This document shows, piece by piece, positions 8,891-17,844 of a DNA stretch of 64,000 nucleotides (positions are counted from its first letter, which is position 1; each line of letters begins with the position of its first letter). The translations under genes and the position numbers were made by a program. Source of the stretch: a virus. The stretch spans positions 17,975-81,974 of the IMG/VR virus record IMGVR_UViG_3300046680_000412; one strand, written 5' to 3'. Under the pieces are notes generated by a model, which saw only the letters and a program-made list of their open reading frames with translations, was not told the DNA's origin and did no database searches.

Positions 8891-10195
8891 ATGACGATCA
8901 TTCAAGACCTCGCGTTCAACCCATTCGAGACGGCTTCGTCGCCGATGCTCGGGTTCAGCCCGGGTGCGTTCGCCTCCATCGTGTCGCGGCCGCGACCAGA
9001 GTTGTCGCTGCTTATCTATCGTTTTTTGATCGAGGGCATTCGCGAAGAAGACCAGGTCAACGGCGCGCAATTTCTCGAACGCTTTTTGCAGGGTCCGCAA
9101 GGCGTGTGGGACGGCATCGACCGTTCGATTCGGACGCTCCCGGATATGTGGTCGGTCACGAAATCAGCCGATCGCTTTTTGCCATTTCTGAAATGGATTG
9201 TGGGCTGGACCTCCGAGCTCGACTACATCACCAACGACTTGGATGCGGTGACGTTGCGCCGCTTGATCGCGGCGTCGGCACCGTTCTGGAAGATCCGCGG
9301 CACTGAAGATGCGTTGGCCGAGATCCTTCGCCTGACGACGGGCGCGCGCCTGCGTGTCGTCAACTGGTTCGACGTGCGTTACGTGGTGGGAGAGCAAGTT
9401 CTTGGCGAGCAGCACCAAGGCAACGACACATGGATGCTTTCGTACGGCGCGCCTGACTACAACGAAAACCGCATGAACTTGCGAATCGTCGACAACGGCT
9501 CGCTCAATCGGCGCTTGGTGCGCAATCTCACGAAGCTGACGCGCCCGGGAGGCGAGCACATCACGATCAGCTATCTCGGCTTTCTCGATCAGTTCACCAC
9601 TGACGGCGACTCGTCACAGTGGACAGAAAAAGTCGGCACTGACACGCCAACCGTGATCGATGGTGAGATGGCTATCGGGCCATCTAACTCTGTCTACGCC
9701 AATGTCATCGGCGCGGACAGTTGGCGAAACTACGTCGTGAGCGTGACGTTTCGTGGCGGCAGCTTGGTGTTTGAGACGTACCGCACGGGCGATGGCGACG
9801 CGTACATATTTTTGGTCAACACGACGGACGGCGGGACGGTCTACGTATTCAAGTTGGTCGCGGGCACGGCGACGGCGATAGCTCTCGGCACGACGTACAC
9901 AACGCCCGTGTACAACGGGCTCTTTGTCGATACGTGGCTGAACTTCGACTCTGAGTCGCTCTACACGCTGCGCGTGTCGATGGTGCCCGAAGGCGCGTCC
10001 ACGCGCATCACGGTGTGGCTCGATGGCAATCGACTCGTCGAGCTACTCGACGCCACACACAACCATGGCGGAATCGCGTTCGCAGGCAACTACGGATCCG
10101 GAACTGCGCTGGTGTCGGACGTGGAGTTGTTCTTTTTACCGCTGCAAGAAGATGTGATCGAGCGCGCCGCTCCCGAAGAAGTACTTCCAAGCTAA
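8891..10195 (+). CDS. gpI-like tail protein with C-terminal lectin-like domain
   Basis: 434 residues. Residues 1-~215 match the P2 gpI / tail-protein-I style: helical, with 'RFLPFLKWIVGWTSELDYI' and 'RRLIAASAPFWKIRGTEDAL' and a following ILRLTTGA segment. This family links baseplate wedge to fibres. Residues ~225-420 form a beta-sandwich resembling concanavalin-like/LamG or 3-keto-disaccharide-hydrolase-type domains (DQFTTDGDSSQWTEK... and WLDGNRLVEL...). The two-domain fusion suggests a glycan-binding extension on the fibre-attachment protein. Confidence 0.65.
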   Translation: MTIIQDLAFNPFETASSPMLGFSPGAFASIVSRPRPELSLLIYRFLIEGIREEDQVNGAQFLERFLQGPQGVWDGIDRSIRTLPDMWSVTKSADRFLPFLKWIVGWTSELDYITNDLDAVTLRRLIAASAPFWKIRGTEDALAEILRLTTGARLRVVNWFDVRYVVGEQVLGEQHQGNDTWMLSYGAPDYNENRMNLRIVDNGSLNRRLVRNLTKLTRPGGEHITISYLGFLDQFTTDGDSSQWTEKVGTDTPTVIDGEMAIGPSNSVYANVIGADSWRNYVVSVTFRGGSLVFETYRTGDGDAYIFLVNTTDGGTVYVFKLVAGTATAIALGTTYTTPVYNGLFVDTWLNFDSESLYTLRVSMVPEGASTRITVWLDGNRLVELLDATHNHGGIAFAGNYGSGTALVSDVELFFLPLQEDVIERAAPEEVLPS

Positions 10196-10214
10196 AGACG
10201 AAAGGGCACGTCCA

Positions 10215-12677
10215 ATGCCGACAGCCGCAGAGTTTGCACTTTTCACAGACCGGAAACTGATGGGGTCTGTCGATTTCGATTCGTACTTGATCAAGTACTT
10301 GCGAAACGACATTCGCGCGTCCGTAAAGCGTCTTTTCGTCCAGGGCGCTTTTCAGGAAAAGATGCCGCTGTCGAGCCCAGGAACCAACCTGATCCAGGTT
10401 GGGCTCAAGCCTACGTACGGAGACGGCTTCGCGCACGATGGCTCCGGCCGCTTGCTCGATCTCGAACAGATCGATCGTACCGCGAGATTCGAGAACGAGA
10501 ACGGCCAGCTTTACGAAGTCGGCGCGGCTTACGTCGAGTACCCCGTTGGGATCCGGATCAACCCACGTAGTGGCCAGCCCGAATACGATCGCATGATCGA
10601 AGGCATTGGCCTGCAGGCCTCGCCTGACAGCGTCACGAACAACGTGGACACGTTGACGTTTCGCGTGGACGCGCTCTTCGAGCACGGCGGCGCCGGATTT
10701 CATGTCGGTAGACAGGTCCGAGTGTTTCTGCTTACGCCGGCACTGGGCGCAACGACAGCGGAGGTCGCCATTGAGACGTGCACGGTCACGTGGAACGGCA
10801 CTCAAAACGTGATCGAGACAGTGGGCTTGCTGGGCCAAACGAACGTGCTCATGTCGGGCACCTACTACGTGGTGCAGTTGATTGGCGTGCACGTATTTCG
10901 CGACAGCGCCAGCAACCGCCCGTCCGAACGGCCGGACGAGGTTTTCTTCGTCGGCACGGTGACGGGAAACGGCGGCGGCACGCCGTCGGTGTTTGACATC
11001 ACTGACCAGAACCTGATCCAAGCACAGGCGGCCGGTTCAGTGACGGTCGAGATGCTGCCGGATTGGGCTGATGGCACGTCGAATGCGGGAGGTGACGCGC
11101 AAAGCGTCTTTGAAGATTTGATTCATGACCTGACGTCCACGACGGGCGGACGCGGCGCGGCCAAGCTCACCGCTGCCGCCTTGGCGAATTGGGCCGATGG
11201 CACCCCTAACCCCGCGGACATTTTGAGCGATACGATCGCCAAGATCATCACGGATCTCACGTCGACCGACGGCGAGGCGGGCGCAGGAAAGCTCACGGTC
11301 GCGGCGCGCGGGAGCTGGGCGGACGGGACGCCCAACGCCGCTGCGCGCCTCAGTCAAGCACTGGCTAAAATCATCAGCGACCTCACGGGGACTTCGGGCA
11401 CGCGAGGTTCTGGCAAAATTACTGCCCCCGCAATGCCGCCCTGGGCTGACGCCTCTGTCATTCCGGCAGGCACCATCGGGGCGCAGCTCGGCGCGATGAT
11501 TACGTCATTGGCGGGCACCGACGGAACGCTCAAGATCGTCGCCCCGGATCTGTCCGGTTACCCGATCGATCTTCCTCCCGGCACGCTTCACGATACGTTA
11601 GCGCTCATGCTGGTCTCGACGAATCATGCGTTGCTCTCGGCCAAGCGTCGTGCGGAAGGAGTCGGCGTACAGACCCTGAAGCTTCTTTTTACGAATACCG
11701 ACTGGACGCTGTATGACATCGCGTGCCTAACGGATGGATTTGATCACCCGCTGGCATTTGTCGCGGTAGGCGATCACGGCTCGATCGTTTCGCGCGCGGG
11801 CATCTCTGGCCAGTGGACAGCACACGCGCCCGGAGGCAGCTACACGGGCGACTTCAAAGCGATCGAAGCGGGCCTGAATGGGTTTGCCGCCGTAGGGAGC
11901 AACGGCGAGATCCAAACAACCACCGATCCCACTGTGTGGAACTCGCGACATTCGTCTGGCAACCATTTCACGGACATTGCGTACAAACCCGATGCCACGG
12001 CGATCTTCTGCGCCGTGGGTTTGGGCGGCTACATTTGGACTTCAACCAACTTGACCAGCTGGACGCAGCGCACCGGCGCGCCCGGCATGACTTCAGACAA
12101 CTACGTCGCGATCACGTGGGGCTACGGCAAGGGGCACTCGTCGGGCCCGACGGGATTGTTCGTTGTGACCACCGACGGCGGCAAGGTGATGACGAGTCCG
12201 GATGGTATTGTTTGGACGGCGCAGTCGTCCGGTACCATCACGGGCACGACGCCCAAGTTTCTTGATCGCATGCTGCAGAACAACCCCGTGTTTGGGTTTG
12301 TGGCGCTGTACACGCGATCGAGTGACACCCAGATCGGTATCGCGTATTCCGATGACGGCGTGACCTGGACGATCATTTCGTCGTTGACGTCGAACTTCGA
12401 CGAGCCCAACTTGCGCTTGGCTTTGCTCGACGAAAGCATGTTGTATCTGTCGACCAAGAGCGCCACGCAACCTTACTCGCTCAATGCGATGCAAGTCTTC
12501 GACAGGGTCACGATGCCGACGCCGACCTCGTCAGATTTGTTCACGAGCATCTACGACGTCGGCGAATGCTACCCGTTCGGCGGACTGAACGCGCTCGGAA
12601 CACTGTTCGTAGTCGGGCGCCTCAACAACGGCGACGGCTGCATCATGAGCGGCGCGCCGTTCCGGCCGACCTACTGA
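10215..12677 (+). CDS. tail fibre protein with WADGT repeats and beta-propeller
   Basis: 820 residues. The N-terminal ~200 residues look like a virion-attachment domain. Residues ~275-480 contain four or five degenerate ~42-residue repeats, each with a WADGT/WADAS core followed by a helix (LSDTIAKIITDLTST-like), probably a trimeric stalk. The last ~320 residues hold Asp-box-type motifs (STNLTSWTQRT, SPDGIVWTAQS, SDDGVTWTIIS) like the earlier fibre, indicating a second propeller head. A tail fibre following a gpI-like gene is the standard order (I then H), so this is the most likely receptor-binding protein. Confidence 0.7.
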   Translation: MPTAAEFALFTDRKLMGSVDFDSYLIKYLRNDIRASVKRLFVQGAFQEKMPLSSPGTNLIQVGLKPTYGDGFAHDGSGRLLDLEQIDRTARFENENGQLYEVGAAYVEYPVGIRINPRSGQPEYDRMIEGIGLQASPDSVTNNVDTLTFRVDALFEHGGAGFHVGRQVRVFLLTPALGATTAEVAIETCTVTWNGTQNVIETVGLLGQTNVLMSGTYYVVQLIGVHVFRDSASNRPSERPDEVFFVGTVTGNGGGTPSVFDITDQNLIQAQAAGSVTVEMLPDWADGTSNAGGDAQSVFEDLIHDLTSTTGGRGAAKLTAAALANWADGTPNPADILSDTIAKIITDLTSTDGEAGAGKLTVAARGSWADGTPNAAARLSQALAKIISDLTGTSGTRGSGKITAPAMPPWADASVIPAGTIGAQLGAMITSLAGTDGTLKIVAPDLSGYPIDLPPGTLHDTLALMLVSTNHALLSAKRRAEGVGVQTLKLLFTNTDWTLYDIACLTDGFDHPLAFVAVGDHGSIVSRAGISGQWTAHAPGGSYTGDFKAIEAGLNGFAAVGSNGEIQTTTDPTVWNSRHSSGNHFTDIAYKPDATAIFCAVGLGGYIWTSTNLTSWTQRTGAPGMTSDNYVAITWGYGKGHSSGPTGLFVVTTDGGKVMTSPDGIVWTAQSSGTITGTTPKFLDRMLQNNPVFGFVALYTRSSDTQIGIAYSDDGVTWTIISSLTSNFDEPNLRLALLDESMLYLSTKSATQPYSLNAMQVFDRVTMPTPTSSDLFTSIYDVGECYPFGGLNALGTLFVVGRLNNGDGCIMSGAPFRPTY
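11050..11560 (+). repeat. degenerate repeats in fibre stalk region
   Basis: Coding repeats of ~120-130 bp, each encoding the WADGT/WADAS core plus a helix ending in LTS or LTG. The copies are diverged at DNA level, so this is an old protein repeat rather than a recent tandem duplication. Confidence 0.55.
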
Positions 12678-12694
12678 CGGAAAGGATCTTTTCC

Positions 12695-13180
12695 ATGGGA
12701 GTGTTGTACTCAGAGATTCGAAAGGTCAACGACTGCCTGATTACGCTGTCGCGTCAGAAGATTCTCAATCGTCGCGACCTCAAGGGCGTGACCGAGTTGA
12801 CCGATGCGGCCGCGCTCAATGCCCACATCGATGGCTACTTGGCGGCGCGCGAAGTGCTGTTTCGCGACGTCGTCAAACTTTTTTTGACCGTCTATTCCGA
12901 TCCGTGTCTGGTGCTCGACGGCGAGCCCGTGCTAGTCGCCATGTACCGACTCACCGGTGGCAATGAGTACGGCGTTTACTATCGCTGGAAGTGCTCGCCG
13001 ATCATGGATGCGTTGGCCGACTTCAGGATCGGCTTTTCCGAAAACGGCGATCTGATTCTCATGGAGGCCGATTCGATCGCGCGCGCCGCGGCGTCGCTCG
13101 GCTTCAGCTCTGAAGTGACGCCCGAATGGGACGTGACCATGGTGATGGGCCAGCGGCTCATCCGAAAGAAGGAGGCATAG
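12695..13180 (+). CDS. hypothetical protein, possible fibre-associated
   Basis: 161 residues, no signal peptide or membrane segment. Mixed alpha/beta composition with no motif I recognise. ATG 12695 is preceded by GGAAAGGATC, a usable ribosome site. It directly follows the fibre gene in the same transcription unit, the usual place for a fibre chaperone or assembly protein, but nothing in the sequence proves that. Confidence 0.6.
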   Translation: MGVLYSEIRKVNDCLITLSRQKILNRRDLKGVTELTDAAALNAHIDGYLAAREVLFRDVVKLFLTVYSDPCLVLDGEPVLVAMYRLTGGNEYGVYYRWKCSPIMDALADFRIGFSENGDLILMEADSIARAAASLGFSSEVTPEWDVTMVMGQRLIRKKEA

Positions 13181-13183
13181 TTC

Positions 13184-13747
13184 ATGGACGACAGCGTACT
13201 AGGGACATTGCAAACGTACGTGCTGCCGCATTGGCCATTCGTGTTCATGTCGTTCGCGCTCGGGACGGTCGGGCAGTTCTTCAAGACCAAAGTCTGGACG
13301 CTCGAAAATGCCGTGAGGGGCGGCAAGTTCATGACGCTCATGCACACGACGCTCGGCATACATGCTCCGCTGGCCGGTGCGCTTGCGGGCGCGCTCGGAG
13401 CGCCAGCCTCGCCCGGGGTCAACACGTGGCTTGCGCGCGCTCTGTATCACTTCGTCGCGGGAGCTATGGCCGCGTGGACAGTGGCCGCGTGGAAGCATTT
13501 CATGCTGTCGCGCGGCATCGTGCTCGCTGAGTCGATGCTGCCGCCGCCAATCGTGCTGCGAGCACCGGACGGCGCGCCGGTGACTCCGGGGACTTGTCGC
13601 GTGCAGGTAGGCGGCAATGTCCGTGGCGATGATTTGTATCCATGTGGTCTGCCGTTGCCGTGCCACGTGCATGACAGTCGCCCTGACGCAAACGCGAATT
13701 TGCCGCAGCTGCCAACAGTGCCGCCGCCGATCGGTGACAGCAAATGA
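13184..13747 (+). CDS. integral membrane protein, holin candidate
   Basis: 187 residues. Hydrophobic segments lie around residues 12-30, 55-75 and 82-105. The C-terminal ~70 residues are Pro-rich and hydrophilic, with two cysteines (YPCGLPLPCHVH). GGAGG lies upstream of the ATG. Its position after the fibre gene and before spanin-like genes suggests a holin or other lysis protein. The length and long Pro-rich tail are unusual for holins and no endolysin is seen beside it, so the role is inferred. Confidence 0.5.
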   Translation: MDDSVLGTLQTYVLPHWPFVFMSFALGTVGQFFKTKVWTLENAVRGGKFMTLMHTTLGIHAPLAGALAGALGAPASPGVNTWLARALYHFVAGAMAAWTVAAWKHFMLSRGIVLAESMLPPPIVLRAPDGAPVTPGTCRVQVGGNVRGDDLYPCGLPLPCHVHDSRPDANANLPQLPTVPPPIGDSK

Positions 13748-14007
13748 TGTCGCTCAAAAAGGCGCTCGCGCGCGCGGATCGTTTGTGTCCGCCAGATCAT
13801 CCGAGCGGTCGGCGTGTGCTCTTTACGGTTTCGTCGCGACCGATACGCTCGCGCAAGGGCGAGCCGGCCATTCCGAAGGCAGAGCTCGAAGAACAGCTCA
13901 CGACGGCCGAAGCGATCGGCGTGCTGGCGGAAGAAGTTCGGCGGCTGCGCGCGCTCGAAAAGGCTCGCGCCAAACTCCGCAAAGCTTCTTTGGGGAAGGA
14001 ATCATGA
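13744..14007 (+). CDS. small basic coiled-coil protein, unknown
   Basis: 87 residues. Its start overlaps the preceding stop by four bases (ATGA). The N-terminus is basic and Pro-containing; the C-terminal half (KAELEEQLTTAEAIGVLAEE...) is predicted to be a charged helix. Its stop overlaps the next ATG (CATGA), so it is tightly coupled to the membrane-protein genes around it. No family recognised. Confidence 0.55.
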   Translation: MMSLKKALARADRLCPPDHPSGRRVLFTVSSRPIRSRKGEPAIPKAELEEQLTTAEAIGVLAEEVRRLRALEKARAKLRKASLGKES

Positions 14008-14387
14008 CGGTCGCGATCGCGTGGTTGACGCGCGCGTGGGGCGCCATCGTGGCCGCAGCGAAGTGGCTTTGGGCTCATCCTGCCGCGCTCGCCGCGGCCG
14101 CGGGCACGCTCTTGGGTGCGCTCGTCGTGTTGCGCTCGAAGCGCAACCAAGTCGAAAACCTCAAAGATGCGATCGAAGTGCAGCGCATTCGCACGTCGGT
14201 CGCACGCGATGAAGCCAAGGTCGAAGTGCTCACCCAAAACGCCGACGAGCACGCTGGGAAGGTGGCCGAGCTACAGATCCAGATCGCGGACAGCAAACGG
14301 CGGGCGGCCGAGCTCGCGCACGCTACGTCGTTGGAGGGCCGAACGGATGACGAAGTCGCAAAGATGTTTTCGGACGCTGGCCTGTAG
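14004..14387 (+). CDS. membrane-anchored coiled-coil protein, i-spanin-like
   Basis: 127 residues. One hydrophobic segment at ~residues 25-48 (AAAAGTLLGALVVL core), then a long charged helix (residues 50-110). This N-terminal-anchor-plus-coiled-coil layout is that of inner-membrane spanin subunits (Rz-like). The 3' end overlaps the next gene by 41 nt in another frame, reminiscent of overlapping Rz/Rz1 genes. AAGGA (13996-14000) precedes the ATG, which overlaps the previous stop. Topology alone supports the call; a plain membrane coiled-coil protein is the alternative. Confidence 0.45.
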   Translation: MTVAIAWLTRAWGAIVAAAKWLWAHPAALAAAAGTLLGALVVLRSKRNQVENLKDAIEVQRIRTSVARDEAKVEVLTQNADEHAGKVAELQIQIADSKRRAAELAHATSLEGRTDDEVAKMFSDAGL

Positions 14388-14829
14388 TTTGGTCGCGCTG
14401 GCGTTCGTGAGCGCCTCCGCGGCGCGCGCCTGCGACACCGCGGCGTTGGCGACGCGCGAGTCCACATGCGTCGTGCAAGACCGCCTAGGCGTGCCAGGCG
14501 TGTGGTTTGTGCTGGCCACGGCCGAAGAGCTGCGGGCTTCCCATCAGCTGGTTCCCGAGCTTCGCCTACAGCTGGAAAAATACAACGAAATCGACCTACA
14601 GCGGACGGCAGAGGCGATTGACCTACGCAACGCAATCGCCTCACAGCGCGACGCAGTGGCCAAGCTCAAAGCCGAGACAGTGGCCAGCGACAAGGCCATG
14701 CGCGCGGCGCAAGACGACGCCACGGCTGCCCGGACCGACCTTGACCGATGGTGGCGGAGCCCCTTTTTGTGGTTCGCCGTAGGCGCGCTTGCAGGGGCCT
14801 TGGCGGGCGTAGCTATCGCCTCGCACTAG
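14347..14829 (+). CDS. secreted coiled-coil protein with C-terminal membrane segment, spanin-like
   Basis: 160 residues from the ATG at 14347, which lies inside the end of the previous gene in another frame. The first ~28 residues form a clear signal peptide (basic, then LACSLVALAFVSASA) ending at ARA-C. A cysteine follows the cleavage site, but the lipobox is poor. Residues ~60-130 form a charged coiled coil, and the last ~22 residues are a membrane helix (FLWFAVGALAGALAGVAIAS). An N-terminal export signal plus C-terminal transmembrane helix is the layout of unimolecular spanins. Longer upstream starts exist but would destroy the signal peptide. Confidence 0.45.
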   Translation: MTKSQRCFRTLACSLVALAFVSASAARACDTAALATRESTCVVQDRLGVPGVWFVLATAEELRASHQLVPELRLQLEKYNEIDLQRTAEAIDLRNAIASQRDAVAKLKAETVASDKAMRAAQDDATAARTDLDRWWRSPFLWFAVGALAGALAGVAIASH

Positions 14830-14854
14830 GTGCCCAAATAGCGCACATGCACGC

Positions 14855-16366
14855 GTGCGCGCTGTGCGCTCGGTACGTAACGCTGTGGCCGTCACGTTGA
14901 GAATTTCCAATCGCCTCGTTCGCGTCGACGGGGTTGACCTCAAGACCTTGCGCGCGCTCGACGCCGTGTGCTCCTACCGCGTCGCGGGCTACTGGTTTTC
15001 GCCCGCATACAAGTCGCGCCGGTGGGACGGCAAAGAGCATCTCTTCAAGTTCACGCAAAAGCGCGGCTACCACGCGCCGTCAGGCATGACTGAAGAGATC
15101 GCGCGTCTCTTGCGCAAGCGCAAGGTCCCCTACTCGGTCGTGTTCGATACGAAGCTCCACAGTCGCTTCAAGCGATTCGAGTGGAATCCCGACGTCGTGC
15201 TGCGCGACTACCAAAACGAAGCCGTGCGCGGGCTGTTGCGAGGCGCGGTCCCCGGCCGTGGTGTGTTGAAGATGCCCATTCGCTCGGGCAAGACCAAGAC
15301 AGTTGCGCGCGTGCTGCACAAGCTCGGGCGCAGCGCAGTGATCGTCGTTCCGTCGCGCTGGCTTCTGCACCAAACGATCGCCAGCTTGCGTGAGTGCATG
15401 CCTGACGCCCCGATCGGTCAAATCGGAGACGGCGTGTTCGACGTGCAGTTCTTCACCGTGGCCACGATTCAGTCGCTGTCGAACATGGCGCCGGTGCGCA
15501 AGACGCGCAAGAAAAAGGGGCGCGCTGCGCATCCGGAATACGCCAACTTGATGTCTCGCTTTGACGTGGGCGTGTTCGACGAAGCGCATCACGTGCGAGG
15601 TGACGGCGACTGGTATCGCGTGTTCATCGATCTGGACGCGCGCTTCAAGATCGGCGTGTCGGCCACGATCTTTTTCGACAACACCAAAGAACAAGAGTCA
15701 GGGATCATCTGGTTGCGCGGCGCATGCGGGCCGATTCGCTACGAGGTGTCCGCGTCACGGCTCATCCAGGCTGGCTATTTGCTGCCGCAGACGGTCAAGA
15801 TGTACCGCGTTCACGAGCCGGCCGAGCTTCGTAATGCGAAGTACAGCGCCACGCTCAAGAAGCAATGCATCACTGAGAACGCGCATCGCAACACGATGAT
15901 TGCGCGCATCGTGCGCGATTACGCGCATGCCGACAAACCCCGTAAGGTGCTCGTGATCGCGCGCGAGCTCGCGCACATCGAAGCGATCGGCACGGCATTG
16001 GAAGAGCTCGACGTCAGCTTCCGCGTGCTCACGGGCACGACGCCGCATGACCAGCGCATGGACTACGTCGACGAGTTCTGCAGCAAGCGCGGCCCGCACG
16101 TGCTCGTCGGCAACGTGCTCGGCGAAGGCGTGGACATCCCGGACGTCGAGATCGTGGTGAACGCCGAGGGAGGCCGGGACGAAAAGCAAACGTGGCAGCG
16201 CCAGCGCAACCTGACGGTCGTGGAGGGCAGCGACAAGGTGCCGATCATGATCGATTTCTACGACTGCATGTCGAGCGTGTTCGAGAAGCACAGCAAGGCC
16301 CGGCTCAAGGTCTACCGGTCGGAGTCGGAGTTCAGCGCTGAGGTCCTCGAATGCGACGCCGACTAG
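14855..16366 (+). CDS. SF2 DNA/RNA helicase (UvsW/RecG-like DEAH family)
   Basis: About 500 residues. Motif I is MPIRSGKTKT near residue 140, motif II FDEAHHV near 240, motif III SATIFFD, and motif VI WQRQRN near 450, which defines an ATP-dependent SF2 helicase. An extra N-terminal domain of ~100 residues precedes motif I, as in T4 UvsW, which rewinds and branch-migrates recombination intermediates and unwinds R-loops at origins. Position directly before the putative initiator fits that role. The start is uncertain: GTG at 14855, or GTG at 14885, which would remove ten residues. An arginine stands in the phosphate-binding loop where Gly is common. Confidence 0.8.
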   Translation: MRAVRSVRNAVAVTLRISNRLVRVDGVDLKTLRALDAVCSYRVAGYWFSPAYKSRRWDGKEHLFKFTQKRGYHAPSGMTEEIARLLRKRKVPYSVVFDTKLHSRFKRFEWNPDVVLRDYQNEAVRGLLRGAVPGRGVLKMPIRSGKTKTVARVLHKLGRSAVIVVPSRWLLHQTIASLRECMPDAPIGQIGDGVFDVQFFTVATIQSLSNMAPVRKTRKKKGRAAHPEYANLMSRFDVGVFDEAHHVRGDGDWYRVFIDLDARFKIGVSATIFFDNTKEQESGIIWLRGACGPIRYEVSASRLIQAGYLLPQTVKMYRVHEPAELRNAKYSATLKKQCITENAHRNTMIARIVRDYAHADKPRKVLVIARELAHIEAIGTALEELDVSFRVLTGTTPHDQRMDYVDEFCSKRGPHVLVGNVLGEGVDIPDVEIVVNAEGGRDEKQTWQRQRNLTVVEGSDKVPIMIDFYDCMSSVFEKHSKARLKVYRSESEFSAEVLECDAD

Positions 16367-17844
16367 GCAAGCGACGCGACCGCAAGGAACGCATCAAGGC
16401 CGTCCCGACGCTCTACCCAGACGAGGGGCCGTGCGGCCTCGTCGAGGCGTACGAGCAGCTGACGCGCGGCGCATACGCCATCTGGCTTCGCATGTCGGTA
16501 GCCGAGCGCTCGGAGCTGCGCATGGGCCGCGGGCAGCTGTCCAAGCTGCTCGGCTATTCGCGCCGGCAAGGCGACGAGCTCTTTCGCGAGCTCGAACGCA
16601 AGGGCTTCATCATGTTCATCCCGCACGGCCCGTGGCGCCGGACCATCATCGTGATCGTGCGCAAGCCGCTCTTGGAACGCGGGCACGGCTTCACACGTTT
16701 TTCCTCGCTTCTGTTCTCGCCGATTTCAGAGATGCATTTTCGAGAACTGGTATCGGGGAAATCTGTGTCGCTGGATCCTCCGAATAGCTATGGCCTTCTA
16801 GGGGTCGCCACGCACTTACCAGAATCAGTCAATCACTTACCCATTTCGTTCACTCAGTTACCGTTTCCGTCACGCACTTACCAAATGCCATTTGGGGCGC
16901 CCCACAAATCTCTGGGTTTCACGACAGCCCACGCAACAGAGATCGGTCAAAAAATGCACGCTTCAACCTCACGTGTGAAACGCCAGAAGTTTATAGCTGA
17001 AGGTCAATATTTTGACGCATTGGCTGCGTATAGAGATCAGATCAGTAATTGTAAGAGAGAAGAATTAGACAGAAGACGATTGCTACGAAGTAGCAATCGC
17101 GCAAGACGCGACGTGCGCAACGCAGCCAACCGCGCCCGGGGCATCGAGGTGCTCGATTGGAACGACTTGGACATCGTGACGTTCGACCCTCGCCGGCCCA
17201 AGCACGCGCTCATGTGCGCTGTGCTCGATCGCAAGTCCCGGGATCCCGAGCGCATGGCGCTGGTGAAACGGCTTGAGTCGGAGTTTTGCCGGCTCTACTC
17301 GCGCTACCGTCGTGCGGCGGAACGTGCATCGGGTCGACCCGTGGTTTCGTACAAAGTCACGAGCAAAGAGCGAAAGTATGCAGCCGCGGCCGGAGTCCTG
17401 TGCGTTCAGCGCGGAGTGACGCCGCGGCACCTGATGCAGTTTTGGCACGCGAACATCAAACACTTTCGGCGCGCATCGCACATGACGGTGCCGACGCTTT
17501 CGTTTCTCTCTGCGCCGGCCAACATCGACACCGTCGCGTGCGGGCTTGTGCTCGACGAGACGGCGCCCGGTGGCGCGCGCATCGGCGCCTCGACGGCCGA
17601 GGCGGATGGCAGCGACTTGCGCCCCAAGGCGGGCAACAGCTTCAGCGACACATCGAGGCTCGATCCCCGGCTGCGGTCGGGGCTGGAAAAATCTGGGTTC
17701 TCCACGACCGAGCTCAACGACCGGTACCTTCTCACCGTGCAGAAGAACGCGCTCGGGATAGCCAACGGTCGGGACATTTTCATCGGACGGGGTCCCTTGC
17801 GCGATATGTCTCTTTGGGCAGCGCGGAACCTGTATGCGAAGTGA
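16351..17844 (+). CDS. candidate replication initiator, lambda-O-like organisation
   Basis: 497 residues, start overlapping the helicase stop by 16 nt. Residues 1-~115 contain a winged-helix-like region (GRGQLSKLLGYSRRQGDELF then LERKGFIMFI). The middle (residues ~130-250) is encoded by distinctly AT-richer DNA with four iterons and a hairpin. The C-terminal part is hydrophilic and unrecognised. An N-terminal DNA-binding domain, internal iterons followed by AT-rich DNA, and a DnaC-like loader immediately downstream reproduce the layout of lambda O and P. No sequence family is recognised, so the role is inferred from architecture. Confidence 0.5.
   Translation: MRRRLGKRRDRKERIKAVPTLYPDEGPCGLVEAYEQLTRGAYAIWLRMSVAERSELRMGRGQLSKLLGYSRRQGDELFRELERKGFIMFIPHGPWRRTIIVIVRKPLLERGHGFTRFSSLLFSPISEMHFRELVSGKSVSLDPPNSYGLLGVATHLPESVNHLPISFTQLPFPSRTYQMPFGAPHKSLGFTTAHATEIGQKMHASTSRVKRQKFIAEGQYFDALAAYRDQISNCKREELDRRRLLRSSNRARRDVRNAANRARGIEVLDWNDLDIVTFDPRRPKHALMCAVLDRKSRDPERMALVKRLESEFCRLYSRYRRAAERASGRPVVSYKVTSKERKYAAAAGVLCVQRGVTPRHLMQFWHANIKHFRRASHMTVPTLSFLSAPANIDTVACGLVLDETAPGGARIGASTAEADGSDLRPKAGNSFSDTSRLDPRLRSGLEKSGFSTTELNDRYLLTVQKNALGIANGRDIFIGRGPLRDMSLWAARNLYAK
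16806..16882 (+). repeat. four iterons, candidate replication origin
   Basis: CACTTACC occurs at 16813-16820, 16834-16841 and 16875-16882, with the variant CAGTTACC at 16855-16862. Spacings are 21, 21 and 20 bp, about two helical turns, so all face one side of the helix. The first and last copies share the longer flank CACGCACTTACCA. DNA from about 16,920 to 17,080 is AT-richer than the surroundings, as expected of an unwinding element. Confidence 0.6.
16893..16904. other. 12-bp perfect palindrome beside the iterons
   Basis: TGGGGCGCCCCA is perfectly self-complementary and begins 11 bp after the last iteron. It could bind a dimeric protein or be incidental in GC-rich coding DNA. Confidence 0.4.
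17077..17099. other. perfect 10-bp stem-loop in AT-rich origin region
   Basis: Arms CGATTGCTAC and GTAGCAATCG are perfectly complementary around a GAA loop, ending the AT-rich stretch that follows the iterons. GAA loops make very stable DNA hairpins, so this may be a priming or protein-recognition site on single-stranded DNA. Confidence 0.5.
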
